DNA of 64,000 bases from NCBI GenBank assembly GCA_963706835.1, contig CAVPOB010000014.1:186001-250000 (forward strand), in the 5' to 3' direction. The notes beneath the pieces were generated by a model, which saw only the letters and a list, made by a program, of their open reading frames with translations, made no database searches and was not told the origin of the DNA. The position numbers were made by a program, and so were the translations under genes. Of this stretch, positions 10,019-16,795 are shown one piece after another (within the stretch, counting starts at the first letter, position 1; each line of letters begins with the position of its first letter). This DNA is from CAVXYG01 sp963706835 (GTDB lineage: Bacteria; Actinomycetota; Actinomycetes; S36-B12; GCA-2699445).

Positions 10019-10054
10019 AGGTGCTCGTATTCGTTCGCCCCTTCTCAGCGCTTC

Positions 10055-10067
10055 GTTACTGTGTAAC
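10055..10067. promoter_or_regulatory. Palindromic operator-like site upstream of small regulator
   Basis: GTTAC-TGT-GTAAC is a perfect 5-bp inverted repeat with a 3-nt centre. It ends two bases before TAGGCT (10070-10075), a plausible -10 box 7 nt before the ATG at 10083. A near copy, GTTAC-TGT-GTGAC, lies at 10323-10335 just past the gene's stop. Position suggests autoregulation of the small gene between them. Confidence 0.5.
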
Positions 10068-10082
10068 GGCTAGGCTCGGGGC

Positions 10083-10314
10083 ATGGCGGCGAGGTCGAAT
10101 GCGGAGCGGCAGGCGGCCTTCCGGGCCAGGCGCTCCAGGCGGTGCCCGGGAGGTGCAGCCGTGGCTGGGGGACTCCGAGAAGCTCGCGCTGTCGCGGCTG
10201 GCGAGGCACTGGGGAATCAGCCAGGCGGAGGTCGTGTCGAGGCTGGTGCGGCGGGCCGACGACGAGACCCTCGCGGACCTGGACGACGCCGCGTTCGAGG
10301 CGTACCTGCGATGA
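10083..10314 (+). pseudogene. Small DNA-binding replication/regulator-like protein, frameshifted
   Basis: The start at ATG 10083 reads MAARSNAERQAAFRARR. The natural continuation, REVQPWLGDSEKLALSRLARHWGISQAEVVSRLVRRADDE and so on to the stop at 10312-10314, is in another frame, so there is one indel at about 10130-10155. The NAERQAAFRAR opening and the LARHWGISQAEVVSRLV helix-turn-helix-like segment resemble small plasmid copy-control or phage regulators of about 75 residues. It sits between two GTTAC palindromes and next to the primase remnant, so it probably belonged to the same mobile element. Confidence 0.5.
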
Positions 10315-10322
10315 CAGCAGCC

Positions 10323-10335
10323 GTTACTGTGTGAC
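10323..10335. promoter_or_regulatory. Second GTTAC-TGT-GTGAC operator-like site
   Basis: Imperfect copy (one mismatch) of the palindrome at 10055-10067, located 8 nt past the stop of the small regulator gene. The two copies may be paired operator sites or may mark ends of a duplicated segment. Nothing else recognisable lies between here and the promoter region of the next gene. Confidence 0.4.
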
Positions 10336-10615
10336 GTCCGCGCCCAGCGCCCGTGCAGCCCCGGCGGCGCAGCCGTTGAGCGCCCCACGGGCGCTTCCAG
10401 ACACGCCTTGACATTCTCGGGAATGCGACCCCCCACCCTCAACGGCCCGGTCCGATCCGGGGTCGTCCAGAAGGCGGTCCAGCGCTCGCTCGCGGTGGGC
10501 CCTGTGTCGTGCCTGCCGAAGTACCATTGCGAAACAGTCGGGACCATCTTCCCTTGACAGTTCGCCCGTGTCATGATCCAGGCGGGAGGGGCTCCTCCCA
10601 AACAGGAGGAAACCC

Positions 10616-12109
10616 ATGAAGAAGTCGCTCATCGCGGCTGTCGCAGTCGCGCTCGCGGCGGGCGGGTTGATAGCCCCTGCCGCTGCTAACCCCCCCGCGC
10701 CACCAGAACCCCTTGCGACGGTTACCGGCTACGCGCCAGGCGCCGAAGGATCCAACGACGCTTCCTTCTGGTGTGGCGACGGCGGAGGCGAAAGGATCGA
10801 CAGCGAACCGGGCATCGGCATCGACTACCTGCTCCTGCCAGACCCGCCGACCGGTGCCCAGTACACGCTCGCCGTCGTGAAGGCCGGGGGCGGTGAGCGC
10901 GAAAACACCATCTTCGGCTCGCCCTCAGCCGGTGAGTACGTGTGGGCCGACACCGACGGGAACGGTCAGTGGAACCCCGGCAGTGGCGATCTCCTCATCA
11001 CCCACGTCATCTACTGCTGGGAGGACCAGGTGCTGTGCCCGCCCGGGTCCTACTCGCCGACCGGCAACGCCCCTTGCACGGAGGCGCCGCCAGGGACCTT
11101 CGTCAGCACGACGGGAGCGACCCAAACGACCTCGTGCCCGGTCGGCACCTACCAGGATCAGGCGGGCCAGGCCTCGTGCATCCCGGCGCCGCCAGGGACC
11201 TTCGTCAGCACGACGGGAGCGACCCAAACGACCTCGTGCCCGGTCGGCACCTACCAGGATCAGGCGGGCCAGGCCTCGTGCATCCCGGCGCCGCTTGGTT
11301 CGTTCGTCAGCACGACGGGAGCGACCCAAACGACCTCGTGCCCGGTCGGCACCTACCAGGATCAGGCGGGCCAGGCCTCGTGCATCCCGGCGCCGCTTGG
11401 TTCGTTCGTCAGCACGACGGGAGCGACCCAAACGACCTCGTGCCCGGTCGGCACCTACCAGGATCAGGCGGGCCAGGCCTCGTGCATCCCGGCGCCGCTT
11501 GGTTCGTTCGTCAGCACGACGGGAGCGACCCAAACGACCTCGTGCCCGGTCGGCACCTACCAGGATCAGGCGGGCCAGGCCTCGTGCATCCCGGCGCCGC
11601 TTGGTTCGTTCGTCAGCACGACGGGAGCGACCCAAACGACACCGGCACCTCTGGGGACTTATGTCGACACGATCGGGGCTGCGTTCCCGACGGACTGCCC
11701 GAGCGGGACGACCACCCGCTCCGTGGGGTCCGACAGTGCTGATGCCTGTGTGCCGGTCTGGACGCTGAGCGGCTTCTACGAGCCGGTCGACATGGGTGAT
11801 GTGTGGAACAACGTCAAGAGCGGCTCGACAGTGCCGCTGAAGTTCGAGGTCTTCGCCGGGGCGACCGAGTTGACCGATGTGGCCGTTGTTGACAGTTTCG
11901 TGATCAAGGGTGTGACCTGTGAGGCCGGCATCGTCGGCGATGACATCGAGTTCACGACCACAGGTGGCACCGCGCTTCGCTATGACAGTACCGGTGGCCA
12001 GTTCATCCAGAACTGGCGAACGCCCAAGGGCAAAGCCGGACAATGCTACGAAGCAACCCTGACGACTGACGATGGGTCGTCCATATCGGCGTCCTTCAAG
12101 TTGAAGTAG
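10616..12109 (+). CDS. Secreted cysteine-repeat protein with C-terminal PxKF domain
   Basis: 497 residues with an AGGAGG ribosome site before ATG 10616. The N-terminus has a Sec signal peptide with likely cleavage after ...IAPAAA (about residue 24). Residues about 25-145 are an unassigned secreted domain. Residues about 155-345 are tandem 34-residue repeats (PGTFVSTTGATQTTSC, then PVGTYQDQAGQASCIPAP) resembling the GCC2/GCC3 ephrin-receptor-like motif. The last 120 residues (NVKSGSTVPLKFEVFAG, VVDSFVIKGVTCEAG, NWRTPKGKAGQCYEATL) match the PxKF domain of actinobacterial surface proteins. It is likely exported and perhaps adhesive. A TTGACA at 10554-10559 could be its -35 box, but no convincing -10 was found. 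A strong hairpin follows the stop. Confidence 0.85.
   Translation: MKKSLIAAVAVALAAGGLIAPAAANPPAPPEPLATVTGYAPGAEGSNDASFWCGDGGGERIDSEPGIGIDYLLLPDPPTGAQYTLAVVKAGGGERENTIFGSPSAGEYVWADTDGNGQWNPGSGDLLITHVIYCWEDQVLCPPGSYSPTGNAPCTEAPPGTFVSTTGATQTTSCPVGTYQDQAGQASCIPAPPGTFVSTTGATQTTSCPVGTYQDQAGQASCIPAPLGSFVSTTGATQTTSCPVGTYQDQAGQASCIPAPLGSFVSTTGATQTTSCPVGTYQDQAGQASCIPAPLGSFVSTTGATQTTSCPVGTYQDQAGQASCIPAPLGSFVSTTGATQTTPAPLGTYVDTIGAAFPTDCPSGTTTRSVGSDSADACVPVWTLSGFYEPVDMGDVWNNVKSGSTVPLKFEVFAGATELTDVAVVDSFVIKGVTCEAGIVGDDIEFTTTGGTALRYDSTGGQFIQNWRTPKGKAGQCYEATLTTDDGSSISASFKLK
11099..11642 (+). repeat. Near-identical 102-bp coding tandem repeats
   Basis: Five full copies and a partial sixth of a 102-bp unit, with unit marker cgtcagcacg at 11101, 11203, 11305, 11407, 11509 and 11611. 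The copies are nearly identical in DNA; the main variation is PPGT versus PLGS at the unit joint. Such homogeneity points to recent expansion or recombination, so copy number is likely to vary between strains and short reads may miscount it. Confidence 0.95.
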
Positions 12110-12125
12110 CGCCCCTCAACTCAAA

Positions 12126-12175
12126 GCGAAGATGCGCCGTGCGATCAGGATCCGGAGCGCACGGCGCATCTTCGC
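12126..12175 (+). terminator. Strong stem-loop after the PxKF gene
   Basis: Perfect 18-bp inverted repeat, left arm 12126-12143 and right arm 12158-12175, with a 14-nt loop. It begins 17 nt after the stop of the PxKF gene. No T-run follows, so it is a U-less or bidirectional terminator-like hairpin. Confidence 0.75.
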
Positions 12176-12369
12176 GCCCGGGTCGGGGGAGAGCTGTGTC
12201 GGGCACTCGCACGCATCGACGAACTCGGACGCGACCAGGAGAAAGCAGGCTTGTTCAATTGGGGCAACATGACGCGCGTCTTCGGGCTGAAGCCGCTGGG
12301 GCCAGCCCCAGCAGACCGGACTGATGACGCGCTCCGCACGCGAGTGGACGAGCCGCCGGTCGCGGCAAC

Positions 12370-12835
12370 AGGCTCCGCCCCGATCGCTCCCGTCACGTTC
12401 AGCTTCACCCGGTCGGCGGTCCACGTGCCCGCCGTCGTCCTGATCCCGACCCCGGATCCATCGGAGGGGACCAGATCCAGCGCGCGCGGAGAGACGCAGC
12501 CCCCGCAGCTGCAGGGAGTCGAGCAGGTCGTCGCAGAAGTCGGAGAACAGCTCGGTGCCCGGCCGGCCGATCGGCCCGGAGAACTCTGCTGAACGCCCGT
12601 GCCGGCGGGCGTAGTCCATCAGTGCCTAGGGATGCGGGTGCGGGTGGTGCACGATGGCCGATCGGAGCATGGCGATGCGGCAGGCGGCGAACTGCCGGTG
12701 CCAGCGCGCCAGCCAATCCTCGGTGTCGAACACCACGGTCCGCTGCAGCGTCTCGGGGCGCTACTCGGCAAGGTAGCCCAGCAGGGTCAGCGCCTGCGGC
12801 CCAGCGCCCACCACCCCGAGTTCGAGGTCGCTCAC
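12370..12835 (-). pseudogene. FAD/NAD(P)-binding oxidoreductase, two amber codons and a frameshift
   Basis: Begins with GTG 12835, overlapping the rpmG stop by 4 nt. The frame reads VSDLELGVVGAGPQALTLLGYLAE, with a Rossmann GxGPxA motif typical of the NAD_binding_9/lysine-ornithine monooxygenase-like family. It then meets TAG at 12761-12763 and continues RPETLQRTVVFDTEDWLARWHRQF to a second TAG at 12626-12628. After that it reads DYARRHGRSAEFSGPIGRP and GTELFSDFCDDLLDSL before losing frame near 12490. Conserved spacing across the stops shows a recently inactivated gene. It was presumably in the Zur-controlled operon with rpmG. Its original substrate is unknown. Confidence 0.7.
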
Positions 12836-12999
12836 CGGTCCTCCCCGCAGCCGACGGGGCGCCGCGCGATCGGGTCGCGCCTGCGCAGCGCCAGACGAAC
12901 GCGGTCGTTGCGACGGTTCCTGCCGGTGACAGCGGTGAGGCCGGTCCGGGCCGTGGGGCGAAGTTTCACGATCGGAAGGTGCTGGTCTGGTCTCGCCAC
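12832..12999 (-). CDS. rpmG: Zinc-independent ribosomal protein L33 paralogue
   Basis: 55 residues, exactly the length of L33. It starts at GTG 12999 behind a GGTGGGGG ribosome site. It reads VARPDQHLPIVKLRPTARTG, then VTGRNRRNDRVRLALRRRDP, aligning with the usual [20 protein letters not shown]-type sequence. It has no CxxC pair (only one Cys near the C-terminus), so it is the C-minus form that replaces the zinc-ribbon L33 in zinc starvation. A Zur-like box lies 20 nt upstream. Some substitutions (GRNRRNDRV, GCGEDR) depart from consensus, so it may be diverging. It is divergent from a CobW-like fragment, an arrangement that recalls mycobacterial Zur loci. Confidence 0.85.
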   Translation of the reverse strand: MARPDQHLPIVKLRPTARTGLTAVTGRNRRNDRVRLALRRRDPIARRPVGCGEDR

Positions 13000-13018
13000 G
13001 GTACCCCCACCTTCGTTA

Positions 13019-13034
13019 TTAAGAATGATTCTCA
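13019..13034. promoter_or_regulatory. Zur box between rpmG and the CobW-like fragment
   Basis: Read on the minus strand this is TGAGAATCATTCTTAA, identical at 14 of 16 positions to the site upstream of znuA (40345-40360). It is an AT-rich island in GC-rich DNA, with an inverted repeat centred on AGAATGATTCT. It overlaps a likely -10 (TTAATA, 13022-13017) of the rpmG promoter and lies 13 nt before the ATG of the divergent fragment. I infer zinc-dependent repression in both directions. Confidence 0.75.
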
Positions 13035-13047
13035 CACATATTCCCAC

Positions 13048-13197
13048 ATGAGTCTGCCGATCACCATGCTGTGCGGCCTGGACCGCACCGCCACCGCAGC
13101 GACCGGCCGGGGCCTGCTCGGCGACCGCCCCGGCCACCAGCTCGTGATGCACTGCCTGGACCAGCTCGAGGTCGGAGGGAGAAGAGTCGAGGCGTAG
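13048..13197 (+). pseudogene. Truncated CobW/Rv0106-like metallochaperone (N-terminal fragment)
   Basis: 49-residue frame from ATG 13048: MSLPITMLCGLDRTATAATG, then LLGDRPGHQLVMHCLDQLEV, ending at TAG 13195-13197. The opening resembles Zur-regulated CobW-family GTPases of actinobacteria (TPVxLVAGxD..., with a degenerate P-loop in the Rv0106 group), which are usually 350-400 residues. Nothing of the remaining protein follows; a MazF-type gene ends just beyond, on the other strand. It is most likely the stump of a deleted gene still attached to a Zur box. A genuine small protein is a less likely reading. Confidence 0.55.
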
Positions 13198-13216
13198 GGC
13201 CCGGCTTCTTGGATGG

Positions 13217-13558
13217 CTACAGGTCGAGCACGCGGCGTATGCCCTGATCGACTTCGGTCAGCAGGTAGCTGGGGAGTTCGCCGGCCATCTCGGTGAGATC
13301 ATGCTCGTCCAGCGTGACCATCCCGGTCACGTTGACCACCGAGTCCCGAGGCAGCCCACTGGCCGAGGCTGGCACAAACACGTTGCCGGGCATCGCAGCC
13401 AGCGCGGTGTTCGAGGTGAGTACGAGGGCGATCACGGTCGACAAGGTGCTGGCGTTGTAGGCGTCTGACTGGACCACGAGCACTGGTCGGCGCTTGGCAG
13501 GCCGGGTCCCTGTGGCCTCGCCAAGGTCAGCCCAGTACACACCTCCGCGGACGGTCAC
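13217..13558 (-). CDS. MazF/PemK-family mRNA endonuclease toxin
   Basis: 113 residues with the CcdB/PemK-type barrel motifs: RGGVYWADLGEATGTRPAKRRPVLVVQSDAYN near the N-terminus, STVIALVLTSN, and GLPRDSVVNVTGMVTLD. The R of KRRPVLVV and the T/S of the ALVLTSN strand are the positions expected for RNA cleavage. The start (GTG 13558) overlaps the antitoxin stop by 4 nt, the standard antitoxin-first order. It would cleave mRNA at short sequence motifs when released from its antitoxin. Confidence 0.92.
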   Translation of the reverse strand: MTVRGGVYWADLGEATGTRPAKRRPVLVVQSDAYNASTLSTVIALVLTSNTALAAMPGNVFVPASASGLPRDSVVNVTGMVTLDEHDLTEMAGELPSYLLTEVDQGIRRVLDL

Positions 13559-13797
13559 CAGTCCTCACCGAAGGACAGCCGTCGCCGGCCCACGGCAACC
13601 GCCGCAGCGGCCGACTGGTCACTGCCCGCTGCTCGAAGCGCGTGGTCGACCTGCTCGGTGATCGACTCGCGGTCGAGCTCGTCCAGGTATCGGCGGGCGG
13701 CCAGGGAGAAGAACTCCGATCGGCTCATCCCCAGCTTCTGCGCACGCTTCGTGGCGGCCTCGAACGTGTCGTCGGGGACCGAGATCGCTGTCTTCAC
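13555..13797 (-). CDS. Ribbon-helix-helix antitoxin of the MazF-type toxin
   Basis: 80 residues from GTG 13797: VKTAISVPDDTFEAATKRAQ, then KLGMSRSEFFSLAARRYLDEL, a classic ribbon-helix-helix DNA-binding domain. The C-terminal part (SDQSAAAAVAVGRRRLSFGEDW) is the likely toxin-binding tail. I prefer GTG 13797 to the upstream in-frame ATG at 13902, because the RHH domain begins there and a TAATAC hexamer ends 7 nt before it, consistent with a leaderless message. It should bind its own promoter and neutralise the toxin encoded 4 nt into its 3' end. Confidence 0.88.
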   Translation of the reverse strand: MKTAISVPDDTFEAATKRAQKLGMSRSEFFSLAARRYLDELDRESITEQVDHALRAAGSDQSAAAAVAVGRRRLSFGEDW

Positions 13798-13804
13798 ACC
13801 CCGA

Positions 13805-13825
13805 GTATTACCCGGTACTACCGCC
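13805..13825 (-). promoter_or_regulatory. Probable leaderless promoter/operator of the toxin-antitoxin operon
   Basis: On the minus strand two similar 7-bp palindromes, GTAGTAC and GTAATAC, are separated by CGG directly upstream of the antitoxin. The second contains TAATAC, a good -10 box ending 7 nt before the GTG start, so transcription could begin at or next to the start codon. The paired palindromes fit an RHH dimer-of-dimers operator. Confidence 0.5.
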
Positions 13826-13965
13826 CCTGCGAAGGGGACGCCCGCACAGTCGTGAGCAGACTGCCCGCGTCGATCCGCCCAGAAGGGGCGCCATTGGACC
13901 AAGACACTGATCAGTTCCTCGACTCCATCAGCTGACTGATCTCAGGTCGCGAACGACGCAAGACG

Positions 13966-14211
13966 CTAGCAAGTGCTCTCGCTCACCAACGCGTCGGAGT
14001 CGGTTCGGAGGTAGTCGGAAATCTCTCCTGTCAAGAGGCTGTACCACTCCATCACCCAGTAGCCTTTGGCCATTCTGGGGGTGCCAGTCTTGTCGACCAC
14101 ATACTTGAAGTCGGCGCCGCTCCTTTCGGTGAGCCCGTACCGTTCAACCTTCTCCTGCAGAATCCACCGCCTGTGGACGCGCTCCTGCCGCTCCTTTGAT
14201 GGCCTGCCCAT
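13966..14211 (-). CDS. Hypothetical protein, 81 residues
   Basis: Reads MGRPSKERQERVHRRWILQE, KVERYGLTERSGADFKYVVD and so on to a TAG at 13966. It is unrelated to any family I recognise. The positively charged N-terminus and aromatic-rich middle (YWVMEWYSLLTG) are protein-like, and its base composition is less GC-rich than the neighbours, which suggests transfer with the adjacent toxin-antitoxin module. It starts 20 nt from the divergent GH125 gene. Confidence 0.5.
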   Translation of the reverse strand: MGRPSKERQERVHRRWILQEKVERYGLTERSGADFKYVVDKTGTPRMAKGYWVMEWYSLLTGEISDYLRTDSDALVSESTC

Positions 14212-14231
14212 GCGTGGAGCATGATGAGGTC

Positions 14232-15608
14232 ATGGCAGCTAGGCCCGGCAGCCCTGCGCCGGGTGACCTTCCCCCTGGACAGACCGTGACCAGTCCCGTG
14301 CCTGGCCTGGGGCCCGGCTGGTCCGCACCGGAGGTACCGGCGGGCGTGCTGGACCTGCTGGCCGAGGCCGACCGGCGCCTGGCTGACCGCCCGGCCCGGG
14401 CCGCACGACTGCGCAACGCGGTCCTGACGACGCTGCGTCGCGCGGTGCAGGTGGATCCCGACGGGCTGGGGTTCGTGCGCACCGGCGACATCCCAGCCAT
14501 GTGGCTGCGGGACTCAACCTGGCAGGTGCGCCCGCTGCTGGCCGCTGCTGTGGGGGATCCCGAGACGACGGCGCTGATCGCGGGGGTGAGCCGCCAGCAG
14601 GCACAATTCGTGCTCGTCGATCCGTACGCGAACGCGTTCAAGCTGGACCCCGCCGACGTGCCGTACCACCTCGACTTCCCCGACCAGCACCCCCTGGTGT
14701 GGGAGCGCAAGTACGAGCTCGACTCGCTGGCCGCCGTCCTCGACCTCGCTGTGCGGCTGTGGCGGGTCACCGGCACGATCGTGCACCTGGACGACGCCTT
14801 CCATGCGGCGGCCCGGCGTATCGTCGAGGTCCTGGCCGCCGAGCGGGAGCACGACCCGGCGACCTACCGGTTGCACCGGCCGGGAGCCGCCGCGCATGAC
14901 CACCTGGCCCATGACGGCCGAGGTGCACCTGTGGGTCCCACGGGGATGACGTGGAGCGCGTTCCGGCCCAGCGACGACGCCTGCACCTACGGCTACCTCG
15001 TACCCGCCAATGCCGCCGCAGCGGTGGGCCTCGACGGGTTGGCAGAGCTCGCGCGATGCGTCTGGACCGACGAGGAGCTGGCGAGGTCCGCGGCCGAGCT
15101 GGGGGCGGGGATCCGCGCCGGGCTGGCCGAGTACGCCGTCGTCGCAGGTCCGGCAGGCAGACCGATCTGGGCCTACGAGGTCGATGGGTTCGGCCGCGCG
15201 CTGCACATGGACGACGCCAACGTGCCCAGCCTGCTCGCTCTTCCCTACCTGGGCTTCTGCGCCCCCGACGACCCGACCTACCTGGCCACCCGCGACTTCA
15301 TCCTCTCCCCTGCCAACCCCACCTACGTCTCGGGGCGGCAAGCCTCAGGGGTGGGCTCCCCGCACACCCCCGCCCGGCACGTGTGGCCGCTGGCGCTGGC
15401 CATCGCCGCCCTGACCGCGACGTCCGCGGACCTGACGGCCTCGATCCTGGACACCCTGGAGACCACAGACGCCGGCACCGGGCGCATGCACGAGTCGTTC
15501 CACGTCGACGACCCCGGGACCTACACCCGAGCGTGGTTCTCCTGGGCGGACATGACCTACGCCCACCTCGTGCTGCGCAGCATCGGACTCTCTCGGGGCG
15601 CCGACTGA
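14232..15608 (+). CDS. GH125 exo-alpha-1,6-mannosidase-like glycoside hydrolase
   Basis: 458 residues. Family signatures are clear: GFVRTGDIPAMWLRDSTWQVRPLL (substrate-binding loop), DPYANAFKLDP, ERKYELDSLAAVLDLAVRLW, MTWSAFRPSDDACTYGYLVPAN (catalytic region) and MDDANVPSLLALPYLGF. Length fits the metal-independent GH125 family (formerly DUF1237). I chose ATG 14232 (MAARPGSPAP); ATG 14196 in the same frame would overlap the divergent gene. There is no signal peptide, so it acts in the cytoplasm, probably trimming alpha-1,6-linked mannose from imported oligosaccharides. It stands alone with no transporter beside it. Confidence 0.9.
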   Translation: MAARPGSPAPGDLPPGQTVTSPVPGLGPGWSAPEVPAGVLDLLAEADRRLADRPARAARLRNAVLTTLRRAVQVDPDGLGFVRTGDIPAMWLRDSTWQVRPLLAAAVGDPETTALIAGVSRQQAQFVLVDPYANAFKLDPADVPYHLDFPDQHPLVWERKYELDSLAAVLDLAVRLWRVTGTIVHLDDAFHAAARRIVEVLAAEREHDPATYRLHRPGAAAHDHLAHDGRGAPVGPTGMTWSAFRPSDDACTYGYLVPANAAAAVGLDGLAELARCVWTDEELARSAAELGAGIRAGLAEYAVVAGPAGRPIWAYEVDGFGRALHMDDANVPSLLALPYLGFCAPDDPTYLATRDFILSPANPTYVSGRQASGVGSPHTPARHVWPLALAIAALTATSADLTASILDTLETTDAGTGRMHESFHVDDPGTYTRAWFSWADMTYAHLVLRSIGLSRGAD

Positions 15609-15937
15609 GCTCACCACGATCAGCCCTCTGCGGCACCCGACCAGCCCACCAACCCGGCAGGGCGAACGCGGATGGCGAACATGCCGCGAGCCGTCCCGGT
15701 GGGCAGCAGGCCGCCCCACACCGCCGCGTGCGGACGCAGCGTGACGAGAGCGGACCTGGTCCTCGGGCCAGCGTCGCTAGTAGCCCACTGAGGGGAAGGT
15801 CGATGACCGTATTCGAGCCGACGACAACACCCTGAACGCGCTACAGATCCTCGCCAGGAGTTCAGGACCGCGCCGTCAGCGACTTCGATCGAGATGCGCT
15901 CAGCGTGTCGTGACCGTCCGGGTAGGCCGTCTTGCGT
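15609..15937. other. Intergenic, no gene recognised
   Basis: 329 bases between the convergent GH125 and hydrolase genes. Short open frames occur but none has a ribosome site or recognisable content, and I see no strong hairpin. Confidence 0.5.
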
Positions 15938-16795
15938 TCAGGACGCGTTGGCGGGGGCGGATCGCCGGCTGATGTGGTCGAGGACGATCGGTCCCAGGCG
16001 CGGGTTGGCACACGTGGCGTCGTGGCCCTTGCCGGGATACCAGACGAGGGTGCTGTCGGGGATCAGGTGCGCTGTCTGCTCGACAAGGTCCTTGGGACAG
16101 CTGCGGTCGCGGTCACCGTTGATGAGCAGCACCGGGACGCGGATGCGGGGCAGGGCCTCTCGCGAGTCGAACCGGATTGCGGCGTCGGATTCGATGGCGT
16201 AGTCGTGCTGGAAGTGCTCGTGCTGGTCGGGCCCGGTCTGCCAGTCCCATATCCGCGCCGCCAGTGGGACGAGCAGGCGACGTAGCCAGCCGAGCCTGCG
16301 ACCGGGAAGCATCTGTTCGGCTGTGGCCAGACCTCGTTGGGTGCGGTCGCCGCTGGCCACCACGGCCGCCTGGCGACGGACCAGATCCTTGGACCCCTCG
16401 GTGACGTCGCACGCCGCACCCAGCACCACGAAGGTCCCGGCACAGTCGGGATGGTTCGCCGCGAGGTACTGCACGATCAGGCCGCCCATCGACGAGCCAA
16501 TGACGATGTCCACGTGGCCGCCGAACTCCGCGGCGATCACGGCGGCGTAGTCGTCAGCCATATCCTCGATGCTGTGCCCGTCGGGCAGGTTGCGTGGCCG
16601 GGTGATCGCCCACACCGTATAGCCGGCGCTGACCAGGGGGCGGAACAAGCGTGCCCCCACGATGCGCAGCGGCCCCTCCGGCAGCGTGTTGCCCGGCCCG
16701 CCGGGCACGAACAGCACCGTCTTGGTGCTGTCGCCCCACCGCGCGTAGGCCATCGAGTTGTCGAACACACCACGACTCATCCGTAACTTGCTCAT
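15938..16795 (-). CDS. Alpha/beta-fold hydrolase
   Basis: 285 residues from ATG 16795, placed by a GGAGG 8 nt upstream; an in-frame GTG at 16804 is less well placed. VLFVPGGPGNT gives the oxyanion region, DIVIGSSMGGLIVQYLA the nucleophile elbow (Ser of GSSMGG), LLINGDRDRSCP the acid (Asp) and PGKGHDATC the catalytic His. A lid region of about 70 residues lies between them. The HGGPG-like motif resembles proline iminopeptidase or C-C hydrolase relatives, but the substrate cannot be inferred. It is apparently cytoplasmic. Confidence 0.85.
   Translation of the reverse strand: MSKLRMSRGVFDNSMAYARWGDSTKTVLFVPGGPGNTLPEGPLRIVGARLFRPLVSAGYTVWAITRPRNLPDGHSIEDMADDYAAVIAAEFGGHVDIVIGSSMGGLIVQYLAANHPDCAGTFVVLGAACDVTEGSKDLVRRQAAVVASGDRTQRGLATAEQMLPGRRLGWLRRLLVPLAARIWDWQTGPDQHEHFQHDYAIESDAAIRFDSREALPRIRVPVLLINGDRDRSCPKDLVEQTAHLIPDSTLVWYPGKGHDATCANPRLGPIVLDHISRRSAPANAS

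Noticed and set aside
12626..12763. Amber codons read as pyrrolysine or suppressed
   Set aside because: No pyl genes or context, other genes use TAG as stop, and the same frame is later lost to an indel, so a pseudogene is simpler.
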